This document shows, one piece after another, positions 31,382 to 39,722 of a DNA stretch of 41,107 nucleotides; position 1 is the first letter of the stretch; the number at the start of each line of letters is the position of its first letter. The DNA is taken from positions 1 through 41,107 of the forward strand of contig JAHDWN010000010.1 of NCBI GenBank assembly GCA_023382675.1, read 5' to 3'. The position numbers and the translations under genes are program-made. Source of the stretch: Anaerolineae bacterium. Lineage in GTDB: Bacteria; Chloroflexota; Anaerolineae; Aggregatilineales; Phototrophicaceae. A model generated the notes under the pieces. That model searched no databases, was not told where the DNA came from, and worked only from the letters and a program-made list of their open reading frames with translations.

Positions 31382-33595
31382 ATGCACGCACGGTTTGACT
31401 TAATGCGACGTTTCTTCTGGATTGCCTTGCTGATTCTGATCGCTCTCTCCGCCTGCCAACCGGCGGCTGAAAGCGCTGAGCCGATTCCTACGCTCGCACG
31501 ACTGCCGTCTGCATACCAGATGGAAGATGCTGAACGGGTTGCGCTCAACTATCTGGACGCCTGGCAGGCCGGTGATTACGAAGGTATGTATGCGCTGGTG
31601 GCGGCAGCCAATCTTGAGGCCACGCCATTCGATGAGTTCAAATCTCTCTACGATGTTACCTACGAGGAAATGACCTTTGAGCGCGTAGAAACCAATGTCA
31701 GCTCGCTCCTGCGCGAGGCGGATGAGGTTGTCGTGCTCGGTTACGACGCACATTTTTCCACGCGGTTGATGGGGGAGTTTGATGACGTTGGCCGCGAACT
31801 GCGATTGGTTGTAGATCGCACAGCTGGCGAATGGCGCGTCGCCTGGACGCCTGCCGATATTTTCCGTGAGATGGTAGGCGGGTCGCGCGTTCGTTTCGAC
31901 CCGGTGATCCCAAACCGCGCAAACATCTATGCCCGCGACCGCACGACGACTCTGGCTGACCAATTGGGGCGGGTGGCTATCGTTCGTGTCATTCGCCAGT
32001 CGATCCCAGATTACGAAGCCTGTCTGGGCCTGCTGTCGGCGACACTCAACCGCCCGGTCGAAGAAATCCGCAGCCGCCTTGAGGCGCGCCCGCCTTTCTG
32101 GCTGGTCGATGTTGGCATCATCGAGGCGCAGCGCTACGTCGAAACGCACGACGTACTCGAAGCCACCTGTGGCGCGTCTTTTGGCGATCAGCCCTCGCGC
32201 CGTTACAACACCGATGCACGCATGGCGCACATCCTCGGCTACGTTGGCTACCCGGACGAAGCCGACATTCCGGCTATCGAAGCCTCCGGGTTCCCGCAAG
32301 ATGCGATTATCGGGCGCAGCGGTGTCGAGGCCAGTTGGGATGAGACTTTGCGCGGTCGCCCCGGCGGACGCCTTGTGATCGTCACGCCTGATGGCGAGGT
32401 CGTGCGCCAGCTTGCCAGTGTCACCGCGCAGCCGGGACTGAGCATCTATCTGACCATCGATCCGGTGCTGCAAGTCAACGTGGCCCAGATCGTCGCTGAT
32501 GCTTACACGCAGGCGAAAGATACCTGGGCACCGGGGTCACGTGGGGCGGCAGCGATTGTCATGGATGTCAACACTGGCGAAATCCTGGCGATGGTGAGTT
32601 ATCCCGCATTCGATAACAGCGCCTACAGCCCATTTCCGACCATGGGGCGCGAAAACGCCCAGCAAATCATCCTTGCCAACAGCGAGGACCCGCGAAGACC
32701 TGAACTGAACCGCGCGACGCAGGGGACTTATCCTCTCGGCTCGGTCATGAAGACGATTACCGCTTATGCCGCGGCCAATGCGGGCGTCTACGATCTCGAC
32801 TTTCGTTACACCTGCACGGGCGTCTGGAATCGCGACATCATTCGCACCGACTGGCTGGCAGGCGGCCACGGCGTGGTGACGCTCTCCAGCGCTTTGACGC
32901 AAAGCTGCAATCCGTTCTTCTATGAGACCGGGTTCAATCTCAACAATGCCGATCCCTGGCTGCTGCCCAACTATGCTCACCGGGTCGGGCTGGGAGAAGC
33001 GACCGGACTGGAAGATTTGCCCGAACAGACCGGCAGTATCCAGGACCCAGATTGGAAACGTATCACCTTTGGCACCGACTGGACTTTCTCGGATGCGGTC
33101 AATCTTGCTATCGGGCAGGGCGAAATGCTGGTCACGCCGTTGCAGATTGTTCGCTGGTTTTCAGCGCTGGCAAATGGTGGGGCGCTCTATCGTCCGCAGT
33201 TGGTGCATGAAGTCGGCTTGCTGGGCGATACCCTGCGCCCGGTGTCCGAACCTGAGGTCATGTCCACGCTCGACTTTGAGCCGGGCGTCTTGGACATGCT
33301 CCGCCAGGGGCTTTGCGACGTTACGACGCAGAGTTTTGGCACGGCGGAATATGTGTTCCGGAATTCACCGCTTCAGGCGCTTGGCGTCTGTGGCAAGACC
33401 GGCACAGCTCAGGCCGGTGGTGATGGCACCCTGCTGCCGTTCGCCTGGTTTGCATCCTGGGCACCGCGCGAAACACCGCAGATTGCCGTAGTTGTGGTGG
33501 TCGAGAATGCCGGAGAAGGCTCGGCTGTGGCTGCGCCAATTGCACGGCAAATCCTCGAAGCCTATTTCTTCGCGGAGTCACGGATACAGAATTGA
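31382..33595 (+). CDS. Penicillin-binding protein, transpeptidase, MecA-type N-terminal domain, lipoprotein
   Basis: The 737-residue protein starts with a lipoprotein signal ending in LSAC (Cys25). A MecA_N/NTF2-like domain (about 45-170) is followed by a linker with the PBP dimer-domain pattern (RAHILGYVGYP-like, IIGRSGVEASWDETLRG). The transpeptidase domain (about 390-735) has all three active-site motifs: Ser454-Val-Met-Lys457, Ser508-Cys-Asn510 and Lys672-Thr-Gly674. It cross-links peptidoglycan outside the membrane. It resembles class B PBPs of the PBP2a/PbpA type rather than divisome FtsI. Most PBPs are anchored by a helix; a lipid anchor is unusual but known in Gram-positive relatives. 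The hydrolase gene follows closely. Confidence 0.93.
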   Translation: MHARFDLMRRFFWIALLILIALSACQPAAESAEPIPTLARLPSAYQMEDAERVALNYLDAWQAGDYEGMYALVAAANLEATPFDEFKSLYDVTYEEMTFERVETNVSSLLREADEVVVLGYDAHFSTRLMGEFDDVGRELRLVVDRTAGEWRVAWTPADIFREMVGGSRVRFDPVIPNRANIYARDRTTTLADQLGRVAIVRVIRQSIPDYEACLGLLSATLNRPVEEIRSRLEARPPFWLVDVGIIEAQRYVETHDVLEATCGASFGDQPSRRYNTDARMAHILGYVGYPDEADIPAIEASGFPQDAIIGRSGVEASWDETLRGRPGGRLVIVTPDGEVVRQLASVTAQPGLSIYLTIDPVLQVNVAQIVADAYTQAKDTWAPGSRGAAAIVMDVNTGEILAMVSYPAFDNSAYSPFPTMGRENAQQIILANSEDPRRPELNRATQGTYPLGSVMKTITAYAAANAGVYDLDFRYTCTGVWNRDIIRTDWLAGGHGVVTLSSALTQSCNPFFYETGFNLNNADPWLLPNYAHRVGLGEATGLEDLPEQTGSIQDPDWKRITFGTDWTFSDAVNLAIGQGEMLVTPLQIVRWFSALANGGALYRPQLVHEVGLLGDTLRPVSEPEVMSTLDFEPGVLDMLRQGLCDVTTQSFGTAEYVFRNSPLQALGVCGKTGTAQAGGDGTLLPFAWFASWAPRETPQIAVVVVVENAGEGSAVAAPIARQILEAYFFAESRIQN

Positions 33596-33597
33596 CG

Positions 33598-34254
33598 ATG
33601 GCACATTTCTTCTATCTGCATGGTTTTGCTTCTTCGCCCAGTTCGAACAAGGCGCGTGATTTTGCCCGACGTTTTGCTGAGCGCGATATCACCCTGCATG
33701 TGCCTGATCTGAATGTGCCCGACTTCGAGCATTTGACGCTGACGGCGATGCTGGCGAAAGTCGCCGAAGAGGTGCGCGCCTGTCCTCCCGGTGATGTCTA
33801 CCTGATGGGATCGAGCATGGGGGGCGCCGTGGCTCTGCATTTCGTTGAGCGCTATCGACAGGCAGAAGCCGCCCGCGTCGCCAAGCTCTTTTTGATGGCT
33901 CCCGCCTTCGATTTCGCTGGCAACCGCTGGCATGATCTGGGCGAGGTGGGGATCACGGCCTGGCGTGAGACCGGTGGCTACGAGTTCTTCAATTATGCCG
34001 CTGGCGGATTGCGCCGGGTTCATTACGGCCTGTTCGAAGATTTGCAGCGCTATGACTCCGATAGCCTTCACCTTGACCTGCCGATCATGATTTTTCATGG
34101 GCAGCACGACGAAAGCGTTGACGTCGAGCAGAGCCAACGCTTTGCCAGCACACGCCCCAATGTCGATCTTCACGTCGTCGACTCGGATCATCAACTGCTC
34201 GATCAGGTCGATGTGATGTGGGCGGCCTTGCAGACGTTCTTCGGCCTGACCTGA
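33598..34254 (+). CDS. YqiA/UPF0227-like alpha/beta hydrolase
   Basis: The 218-residue soluble protein begins with FFYLHGFASSPSSNKA (oxyanion-side HG motif typical of YqiA). The nucleophile elbow is GSSMGG with Ser73. The acid is the Asp of GQHDESV and the base the His of DSDHQLLD near the C-terminus. YqiA-type enzymes hydrolyse short acyl esters and CoA thioesters; the natural substrate is not known. ATG 33598 follows the PBP stop by 2 bp, so the two are probably translated from one mRNA. A complete SRP RNA promoter begins 40 bp later. Confidence 0.88.
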   Translation: MAHFFYLHGFASSPSSNKARDFARRFAERDITLHVPDLNVPDFEHLTLTAMLAKVAEEVRACPPGDVYLMGSSMGGAVALHFVERYRQAEAARVAKLFLMAPAFDFAGNRWHDLGEVGITAWRETGGYEFFNYAAGGLRRVHYGLFEDLQRYDSDSLHLDLPIMIFHGQHDESVDVEQSQRFASTRPNVDLHVVDSDHQLLDQVDVMWAALQTFFGLT

Positions 34255-34294
34255 GCCTTCGCCAGATGTCTTGTCTCGTGGCTGCCGGGCACAA

Positions 34295-34323
34295 TTGACA
34301 GCCCCAATGCCCTTTGCTAGAAT
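34295..34323 (+). promoter_or_regulatory. Promoter of the SRP RNA gene
   Basis: Consensus TTGACA (34295-34300), a 17-bp spacer and TAGAAT (34318-34323), with an extended TGC just before the -10. This is the best promoter in the window, as expected for a highly expressed stable RNA. Predicted start near 34330. Confidence 0.88.
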
Positions 34324-34347
34324 GCCAATCACACTGCAAAAGTGATT

Positions 34348-34477
34348 TATCACCAGTCTGCACTGGCTGGGTCCTGCGCGGCAGACCCTCCGAACCGTGT
34401 CAGGTCCGTGAGGAAGCAGCACTAAGGGGTAAAGTCTGGGTGCCGTGGGTTTACCTGGCCAGTGCAGACTGGTGATA
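34348..34477 (+). ncRNA. ffs: Signal recognition particle RNA (bacterial small 4.5S type)
   Basis: The conserved core of SRP RNA is present: the GTCAGGTCCG and GGAAGCAGC elements (about 34400-34420) that bind Ffh in the apical loop, preceded by GGGTCCTGCGCGGCAGACCC. The two ends, 34348-34367 and 34458-34477, are perfectly complementary over 20 bp and close the rod. There is no Alu domain. Together with Ffh the RNA targets nascent membrane proteins to the translocon. The transcript probably starts about 18 nt upstream and is trimmed; exact mature ends are not visible. Confidence 0.93.
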
Positions 34478-34478
34478 A

Positions 34479-34498
34479 CTTGCGAAGCATAGCGCAAG
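34479..34498 (+). terminator. Hairpin just after the SRP RNA
   Basis: CTTGCG (34479-34484) pairs with CGCAAG (34493-34498) over an 8-nt loop, directly after the SRP terminal stem. There is no T-run, so it may mark 3' processing or weak termination. Confidence 0.4.
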
Positions 34499-34581
34499 AC
34501 TGATCGACACCCTTGCATTCTGCCGCTTCCGATCCACCACCTCTGCAAAACACACAGCCGATAGATCGGACTAAATCGCCT

Positions 34582-35970
34582 ATGCTGCGTTGGCGTTCGT
34601 TATTGCTGGCATTCGTAGCTGTGATGGTGTTGGCTGCATGTGCAGGCATCGTTCTGCTCCTGACGCTGCGCCCAAACCCGGTCACGCTCGTCGTTGGCGG
34701 TGAGGCCACATTGGTGCAAACGCACGCACAGACCGTGCGCGAACTTCTTCGCGAGCGCGGGATCACCTTGAATGAGGGCGATCAGGTGCAGCCGCCGCTG
34801 GAAGCACCTATCACCACCAATCTGGTCGTGCAGGTTGCTCGTGCGCGTACGGTCACACTCATGGTCGATGGGCAGCTCCAGATACTCAAAACGATGCAGA
34901 CGAACCCGGCGGAAATTCTCGCCGCTGCCAGTGTGGATGTGAATGAGGATGATCGTATTATCGTTGACGGTACACCCGCGACGCCGGAACAACTACTTCA
35001 CTGGCCGGTACCGGTCAACAGCCTGACTGTGCGACGTGCAGCGCCGATGCAGGTCGATGATGATGGAACCCTGCTCGATCTCCGCACGACTGCTGATACG
35101 GTCGGTGAGGCGCTGTATGAGGCTGGCATAACGCTCTATCTGGCCGATCATGTTTCCCCAGGTTCGGATGAACCGGTGCACCCAAATCTTCAAGTCGTGA
35201 TTCGGCGCGCGCGGCCAATCACAATTCTCAGCGATGGCGAGTCAATACAGACACGCGTCCAGGGTTCCACAGTCAGTGATGCGCTGGCGAATGCGGGTGT
35301 CGTCCTCGTGGGCCTGGATTACACCATCCCGAATGAACAGGCACGGCTTGTCCAGGGGATGACGATTCGCGTTATTCGTGTTGAAGAGACCGTCTTGACC
35401 GCTGAACAGGAACTGCCTTACGAGACGATCTACCAAGGCGATCCGGCGCTCGAACTCGATCAACAGCGGGTCGTGCAGGTTGGGCAGCCAGGCTTGCAGC
35501 ACACTATGACGCGCGTGCGCTACGAAAACGAGATCGAGGTCGCGCGACAAATCGAAGAAACGATCATAGTCACCAGCCCCGTGAATCACATCATCGCTTA
35601 TGGCACGAATGTGGTCATCCGCACTATCGATACGCCGGAGGGACCGCGCCAGTATTGGCGGCGGCTGCGCATGTATGCCACCAGTTATCATCCGGCGGCG
35701 CTCGGCGGCGATGATGTAACCGCCACCGGGCAGAAACTGACGACCGGGATCATCGCCAGTAATCCGCAAATCTTGCCCTACGGGACCGAAGTCTATGTAG
35801 AAAACTATGGTGTTGGCTTGATGGCCGATACAGGTGGCCCGCGCCGGTTTCCGCTCTGGATCGATCTTGGTTACAGCGACGAGGATTTCCGTTCGTGGTC
35901 GCGATATGTCGATGTCTACGTGCTGACCCCGGTACCCGATCAGATCGACTATACCTTGCCGGGATCATGA
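34582..35970 (+). CDS. DUF348/G5/3D-domain protein (YabE/Rpf-like wall-associated protein)
   Basis: The 462-residue exported protein begins with a hydrophobic N-terminus (about 6-29, with LAAC inside). Three DUF348-like repeats follow (VTLVVGGEATLVQTHAQTV, TADTVGEALYEAGITLYLAD, GSTVSDALANAGVVLVGLDY), then a G5 domain (YENEIEVARQIEETIIVTSP) and a C-terminal 3D domain (RMYATSYHP, VTATGQKLTTGIIAS, GLMADTGGP, WIDLGYSDEDF). This layout is that of YabE and resuscitation-promoting-factor-like proteins; 3D domains are related to lytic transglycosylases of the MltA type. The first of the three aspartates is replaced by Asn (SNP instead of DP). The ATG at 34582 was chosen because it starts the signal segment. 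Confidence 0.87.
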   Translation: MLRWRSLLLAFVAVMVLAACAGIVLLLTLRPNPVTLVVGGEATLVQTHAQTVRELLRERGITLNEGDQVQPPLEAPITTNLVVQVARARTVTLMVDGQLQILKTMQTNPAEILAAASVDVNEDDRIIVDGTPATPEQLLHWPVPVNSLTVRRAAPMQVDDDGTLLDLRTTADTVGEALYEAGITLYLADHVSPGSDEPVHPNLQVVIRRARPITILSDGESIQTRVQGSTVSDALANAGVVLVGLDYTIPNEQARLVQGMTIRVIRVEETVLTAEQELPYETIYQGDPALELDQQRVVQVGQPGLQHTMTRVRYENEIEVARQIEETIIVTSPVNHIIAYGTNVVIRTIDTPEGPRQYWRRLRMYATSYHPAALGGDDVTATGQKLTTGIIASNPQILPYGTEVYVENYGVGLMADTGGPRRFPLWIDLGYSDEDFRSWSRYVDVYVLTPVPDQIDYTLPGS

Positions 35971-35980
35971 GAGAAACGCG

Positions 35981-36799
35981 ATGAATCCGAAGCGTGTGCT
36001 GGAAGCCCATGGACTCGAACCAAGAAAATCTCTGGGGCAAAACTTTCTACACGATCCCAATGTCCTGGAGAAAATCGCCGCCAGTGCCGAACTTACATCG
36101 CAGACAACGGTGCTTGAAATCGGGGCAGGGACGGGCGCACTCACTGACGTGTTGGCACATCATGCCGGACGCGTAATCGCGCTCGAATTGGACGCACGCC
36201 TGGAACCGATCTTGCGTGAGCGCCTGCACGCTTTTGACAACGTCCAGCTTGTCTTTGCCGATGTGCTGGAAACGGACATCGCTGCCTTAATCGGTGACGA
36301 GGACTATGTCGTCGTCGCTAACGTGCCGTATTACATTACCAGTGCCATCATCCGGCACTTGCTTGAATCTGCCAATCGTCCACGTCGTTTGGTGATGACG
36401 GTGCAGCTTGAGGTCGCCGAACGCATCGTTGCCAAACCTGGCGATATGAGTCTGCTGGCGGTGAGTGTTCAGTACTACATGCGTCCGAAGATCGTCATGC
36501 GCCTGAATCCGGCGGTGTTTTATCCGCGCCCCGATGTCACCAGTGCCGTGATACGCCTGGATGCCCATGCTGAACCCCCGGTACAGGTGCCGGACGAAGC
36601 GAGCTTTTTCGCGATTGTTCGTGCTGGATTCAGCCAGAAGCGCAAGCAGTTGAAAAACACGCTGGCGGCAGGACTTCGTCTTTCCAACGAACAGGCGCTG
36701 ACGCTGCTTGAGCGCGCAGGCATCGACCCACGCCGCCGTGCCGAAACCCTCTCACTCGCTGAATGGGCGGCGCTGACTCGCGCTTATGTATCCGCATGA
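35981..36799 (+). CDS. rsmA: 16S rRNA (adenine1518/1519-N6) dimethyltransferase
   Basis: The 272-residue protein shows KSLGQNFLHDPN at the start, SAM-binding EIGAGTGALTDVL (46-58), the ELD acidic motif near 69-71, the catalytic NVPYY (Asn114-Tyr118) and PAVFYPRPDVTSAVI, all diagnostic of RsmA/KsgA. It dimethylates two adjacent adenines near the 3' end of 16S rRNA during 30S maturation. Loss gives kasugamycin resistance in other bacteria. The length is normal. It begins 10 bp after the preceding stop (GAGAG as ribosome site), an arrangement with a YabE-like gene that is also common in Firmicutes. Confidence 0.96.
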   Translation: MNPKRVLEAHGLEPRKSLGQNFLHDPNVLEKIAASAELTSQTTVLEIGAGTGALTDVLAHHAGRVIALELDARLEPILRERLHAFDNVQLVFADVLETDIAALIGDEDYVVVANVPYYITSAIIRHLLESANRPRRLVMTVQLEVAERIVAKPGDMSLLAVSVQYYMRPKIVMRLNPAVFYPRPDVTSAVIRLDAHAEPPVQVPDEASFFAIVRAGFSQKRKQLKNTLAAGLRLSNEQALTLLERAGIDPRRRAETLSLAEWAALTRAYVSA

Positions 36800-36824
36800 C
36801 TGCAACTCAAGCCTCAAAACGACG

Positions 36825-36830
36825 TATACT
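36825..36830 (+). promoter_or_regulatory. Possible promoter before the paralogous membrane-protein pair
   Basis: TATACT lies 59 bp before the ATG at 36890. The nearest -35-like sequence is poor, so this is only a candidate. Confidence 0.35.
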
Positions 36831-36889
36831 TAGTAGTTACAGCAGCATGTTGAAATGATGCGTTTGCACGCTTATGAGCCGGAGCAACT

Positions 36890-37651
36890 ATGCAAATTAG
36901 GGCAAGGAATCTTGGTTGGCTGGCCGTCATCGGGGCGATGACTGTCCTGGCGGCCTTTGCACCCGGCACCGAAGCGACGATGACTGCTGCACTGCTGGGC
37001 GTATTTGGCCTGGCGACCGCGGCAAGCTTGATCCATTTTGCGCCGGGGCGTCTGATCGAACAGTCGCGTTCATCGTTAACGGCGCTGCGGATGAGCAATG
37101 AGGCGCGTGAAGCCGTCGAGCGCGTGCGGCGGCGCGGCAATAACTTGCACAGCAGCGTCATCCTGCTCGATGTCGGCTTGATCACCGCGCTTTCCGGGCC
37201 TGAAGGCCTGGTCATGCGCCGCGCACGCGATCTATCGAAGGATGATGACGGGGTGCGGCCCTTTGCTGTTCTGCACGTTTCACCGGAGGATGCGGATCGG
37301 CGCAGCATCATCCGTTTTGAGTTCATCGACAGTGACGGTCAGGTCTGTTACGTTCACGAAATGAACACCTATCTCCGCGATGGGGAAATGAACTTGCTCG
37401 CTGATCATCAGATGGCGCTCTATGGTAACGACCGGGTGCGGGCTGGTGAGTGGGACATGCGCGTGTATGTCGATAATCGGCTTGTAGGCGCGCATATGTT
37501 CAGCGTGTCGCCGTCGCTCGAAGATCGCTTTCCGCGTGCTGCGCAAGAGCGCGCGGCGCGCCGTCTGAGCGAGGAAGAGCGCGAACAGGAAACGCCGTTG
37601 CGGCTGGAAGATTTACTGCGGGAGCAGACGCGGCAGCGTCGCGAACGCTAG
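36890..37651 (+). CDS. Membrane protein of unknown family (paralogue A)
   Basis: The 253-residue protein has two hydrophobic segments (about 8-25 and 31-52), a coiled-coil-like basic stretch, then a beta-rich soluble domain (about 85-210) and a highly charged C-terminal tail. The soluble domain has VILLDVGLITALSGPEG, IRFEFIDSDGQVCYVHEMNT and WDMRVYVDNRLVGAHMFSV; the tail has PLRLEDLLREQ. The next gene repeats these features in the same order, so the two form a tandem pair. The domain has the look of an immunoglobulin-like or jelly-roll fold (inference). I do not recognise a named family. Confidence 0.78.
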   Translation: MQIRARNLGWLAVIGAMTVLAAFAPGTEATMTAALLGVFGLATAASLIHFAPGRLIEQSRSSLTALRMSNEAREAVERVRRRGNNLHSSVILLDVGLITALSGPEGLVMRRARDLSKDDDGVRPFAVLHVSPEDADRRSIIRFEFIDSDGQVCYVHEMNTYLRDGEMNLLADHQMALYGNDRVRAGEWDMRVYVDNRLVGAHMFSVSPSLEDRFPRAAQERAARRLSEEEREQETPLRLEDLLREQTRQRRER

Positions 37652-37662
37652 GGAGGCGTCGG

Positions 37663-38481
37663 GTGCGGCGGAATACCAATAACCAACGTTTCGTTGAGAT
37701 CATCTTCGGCATGTTGCTGATCATGTTCGGCTTGTCGCTGCTATCCAATGGCGGTGGTGCGCCATTTGGCTGGTTTATACTGATGGCGGGCGGAATGATG
37801 CTGTTTCGCCATCTCAATCGCACGAATGCTGAGCTAAATCGCGAACGCCCGCAAACGTGGCAGTGGAGCCGTGAAGAACGCGAGCCCCACCTGGTGACTG
37901 ACGCGCCGAGCGGCACCCAAATCTACGCTCATGCCCTGGAGGCTGTCCGGCGCGCGGGTCTCGACCCGGCTGACTCGCCGGTCTTGCCCGTCGATTTGGG
38001 TGTGATGGCTTTTACCAGTGATCGCCCCCCAGCGCTGCACCGTACTCGGCCCATTCTGGACAACGTCGACTATATCCAGCCCTTTGTGCAGCTCAGCTTG
38101 ACGACTCGTGCCGCCGGGAAGATTCGTTTCGAAATTGTGGACAGCGATGGGCAGATACTCTTTGTCCATGAGGAGTTCCTTGATCTCAAACCGGGTATGA
38201 ATCTGATCTCGCCTCCGGCACGCTTGCCGATCCACGATGCACAGGCGATGCACGGTGATTGGTCACTGCGTGTGAGCGCAGATGGGATCGTGCTGGCTGA
38301 GCACAATTTCCAGTGGTTGGAAAGCACTGAAAAGGTGATCCGTCGGCATGTGCAGGTGGATGGCGAACTCAGCGGTGAAATGCGCCAGATGCTCGAAGAC
38401 AATCGCATCGAACGCATGAGCCTGGATGACCTGCTCGCCGATCAGGAGGAGGAAGCTCCGCGCCAACAGGCACGTCACTAA
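37663..38481 (+). CDS. Membrane protein of unknown family (paralogue B)
   Basis: The 272-residue protein starts at GTG with GGGAGG 6 bp upstream. It has two hydrophobic segments (about 9-29 and 32-47), then a soluble domain with VLPVDLGVMAFTSDRPP, IRFEIVDSDGQILFVHEEFL, WSLRVSADGIVLAEHNFQW, and a tail with RMSLDDLLADQEEE. The order and spacing match paralogue A (DxG, RFExxDSDGQxxxVHE, W-x-RV, DDLL), but overall similarity outside these is low, so the duplication is old. The gap between the pair is 11 bp, so they are co-expressed and may form a heteromer. Function unknown. Confidence 0.78.
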   Translation: MRRNTNNQRFVEIIFGMLLIMFGLSLLSNGGGAPFGWFILMAGGMMLFRHLNRTNAELNRERPQTWQWSREEREPHLVTDAPSGTQIYAHALEAVRRAGLDPADSPVLPVDLGVMAFTSDRPPALHRTRPILDNVDYIQPFVQLSLTTRAAGKIRFEIVDSDGQILFVHEEFLDLKPGMNLISPPARLPIHDAQAMHGDWSLRVSADGIVLAEHNFQWLESTEKVIRRHVQVDGELSGEMRQMLEDNRIERMSLDDLLADQEEEAPRQQARH

Positions 38482-38571
38482 TCCTCAATCCAGCGCACAA
38501 TCTCTAAGTCTCCCGGCAGCATTCGCTCGCGCGGCAATAATGCTCGTCTGGTGATCCCTGTCTGATCCGCC

Positions 38572-38577
38572 TATAAT
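38572..38577 (+). promoter_or_regulatory. Promoter of the GT4 gene, implying a leaderless mRNA
   Basis: A perfect TATAAT ends 8 bp before the ATG at 38586, so transcription would begin at or within 3 bp of the start codon. No ribosome site is visible. The -35 region (TGGTGA, 38549-38554) is weak. Confidence 0.5.
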
Positions 38578-38585
38578 TCCCGTTT

Positions 38586-39710
38586 ATGCACGTCACTCTG
38601 AATGCGCATCTACTGGCCGCGCAGGTCGGCTACCGTTCGGCGGGCATCCACCGCTATATCGATCATCTGTTGAGCGAACTTGCGGCAGCCGCGCCAGAAG
38701 ACTGGCGTTTTACGGCGATGGTTGGCGCAAGCAACACGCAGCAGTATCCGGGTGTTCACATGCGCCATGCACGTCTGGACACGCAATCTCCGATACGGCG
38801 GATTGTTTGGGAGCAGTTGATCCAGCCCTGGGCATTGCCGGGTTACGATCTCCATCATGCGCTGGCGTTTGTCGCGCCCTTTGTTTTGCCCATCCCGGCG
38901 GTTGTCACTGTCTACGACTTGAGTTTCATCCATTATCCTGAGCGTCTACCGGGCGCGCGCCGTCTTTATCTGACCCAGGCGAGCCGATACACCTGTCAGC
39001 ACGCGCGTCGCGTGATTGCCATCTCACACAGCACGGCGCAAGACATCGCGGCTTCATTTGACATTCCAGCCGACAAAATCGATGTCGCTCCGCCCGGCTG
39101 CGATCTGGCCCATTTCCGACCCCTGCCATTGGCTGAGATTAGTGCATTTCGGCGCGCACAAGGGCTGCCAGAGCGTTTCTGGCTCTTTGTCGGTACGCTG
39201 GAGCCACGCAAAAACCTGCCGGTGCTCCTGGAGGCATATGCCAAGCTTCCGCGGCGTGAGCGCCTGCCACTTGTCATCGGTGGCGACAAAGGTTGGGACT
39301 ATGATCCCATCTTCGCGGCAGTAGACCGCTTAAGCTTAGCAAACGATGTGCGTTTCCCCGGTTATATCTCGGCGGAACTATTGCCGCTTTGGTACAATGC
39401 TGCCGAAGCCTTCATTTATCCATCCGTATTTGAGGGCTTTGGGATGCCGGTATTGGAAGCGATGGCGTGTGGAACGCCCGTAGTCGTCTCTGATGCCTCA
39501 TCGCTGCCCGAAGTTGCCGGTAACGCAGGGATTTGTATCCCGCCACATGAGGCCGTGGCCTGGTCGGATGCGCTGCGCCGGATCTACACGGATGAGGTCT
39601 GGCGAGCACAAGCACGCGAGATGGGCATGAAACGGGCAGCATTGTTTACCTGGCGTGCGACAGCAGATGTGACGGTTGCCAGTTACCGGCGTGCCTTGAA
39701 CATGGGTTAG
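38586..39710 (+). CDS. Glycosyltransferase family 4 protein
   Basis: The 374-residue protein is a GT-B fold retaining glycosyltransferase. The N-terminal half has the acceptor-side GYRSAGIHRYIDHLL, then HALAFVAPF and the VTVYDLSFIHYPE strand. The C-terminal half has FVGTLEPRKNLPVLLEAYA and the donor-site signature EAFIYPSVFEGFGMPVLEAM, with the E-x7-E pair that binds the nucleotide sugar. It would transfer a mannosyl- or glucosyl-type residue to an envelope glycan precursor in the cytoplasm. The next gene encodes the initiating sugar-phosphate transferase, so the two belong to a surface-polysaccharide cluster continuing past the window. Confidence 0.93.
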   Translation: MHVTLNAHLLAAQVGYRSAGIHRYIDHLLSELAAAAPEDWRFTAMVGASNTQQYPGVHMRHARLDTQSPIRRIVWEQLIQPWALPGYDLHHALAFVAPFVLPIPAVVTVYDLSFIHYPERLPGARRLYLTQASRYTCQHARRVIAISHSTAQDIAASFDIPADKIDVAPPGCDLAHFRPLPLAEISAFRRAQGLPERFWLFVGTLEPRKNLPVLLEAYAKLPRRERLPLVIGGDKGWDYDPIFAAVDRLSLANDVRFPGYISAELLPLWYNAAEAFIYPSVFEGFGMPVLEAMACGTPVVVSDASSLPEVAGNAGICIPPHEAVAWSDALRRIYTDEVWRAQAREMGMKRAALFTWRATADVTVASYRRALNMG

Positions 39711-39722
39711 ACGTGGACTTGT

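Noticed and set aside
31400-32473. A 357-codon open frame on the - strand
   Set aside because: Antisense to the N-terminal half of the penicillin-binding protein; no motif and no ribosome site.
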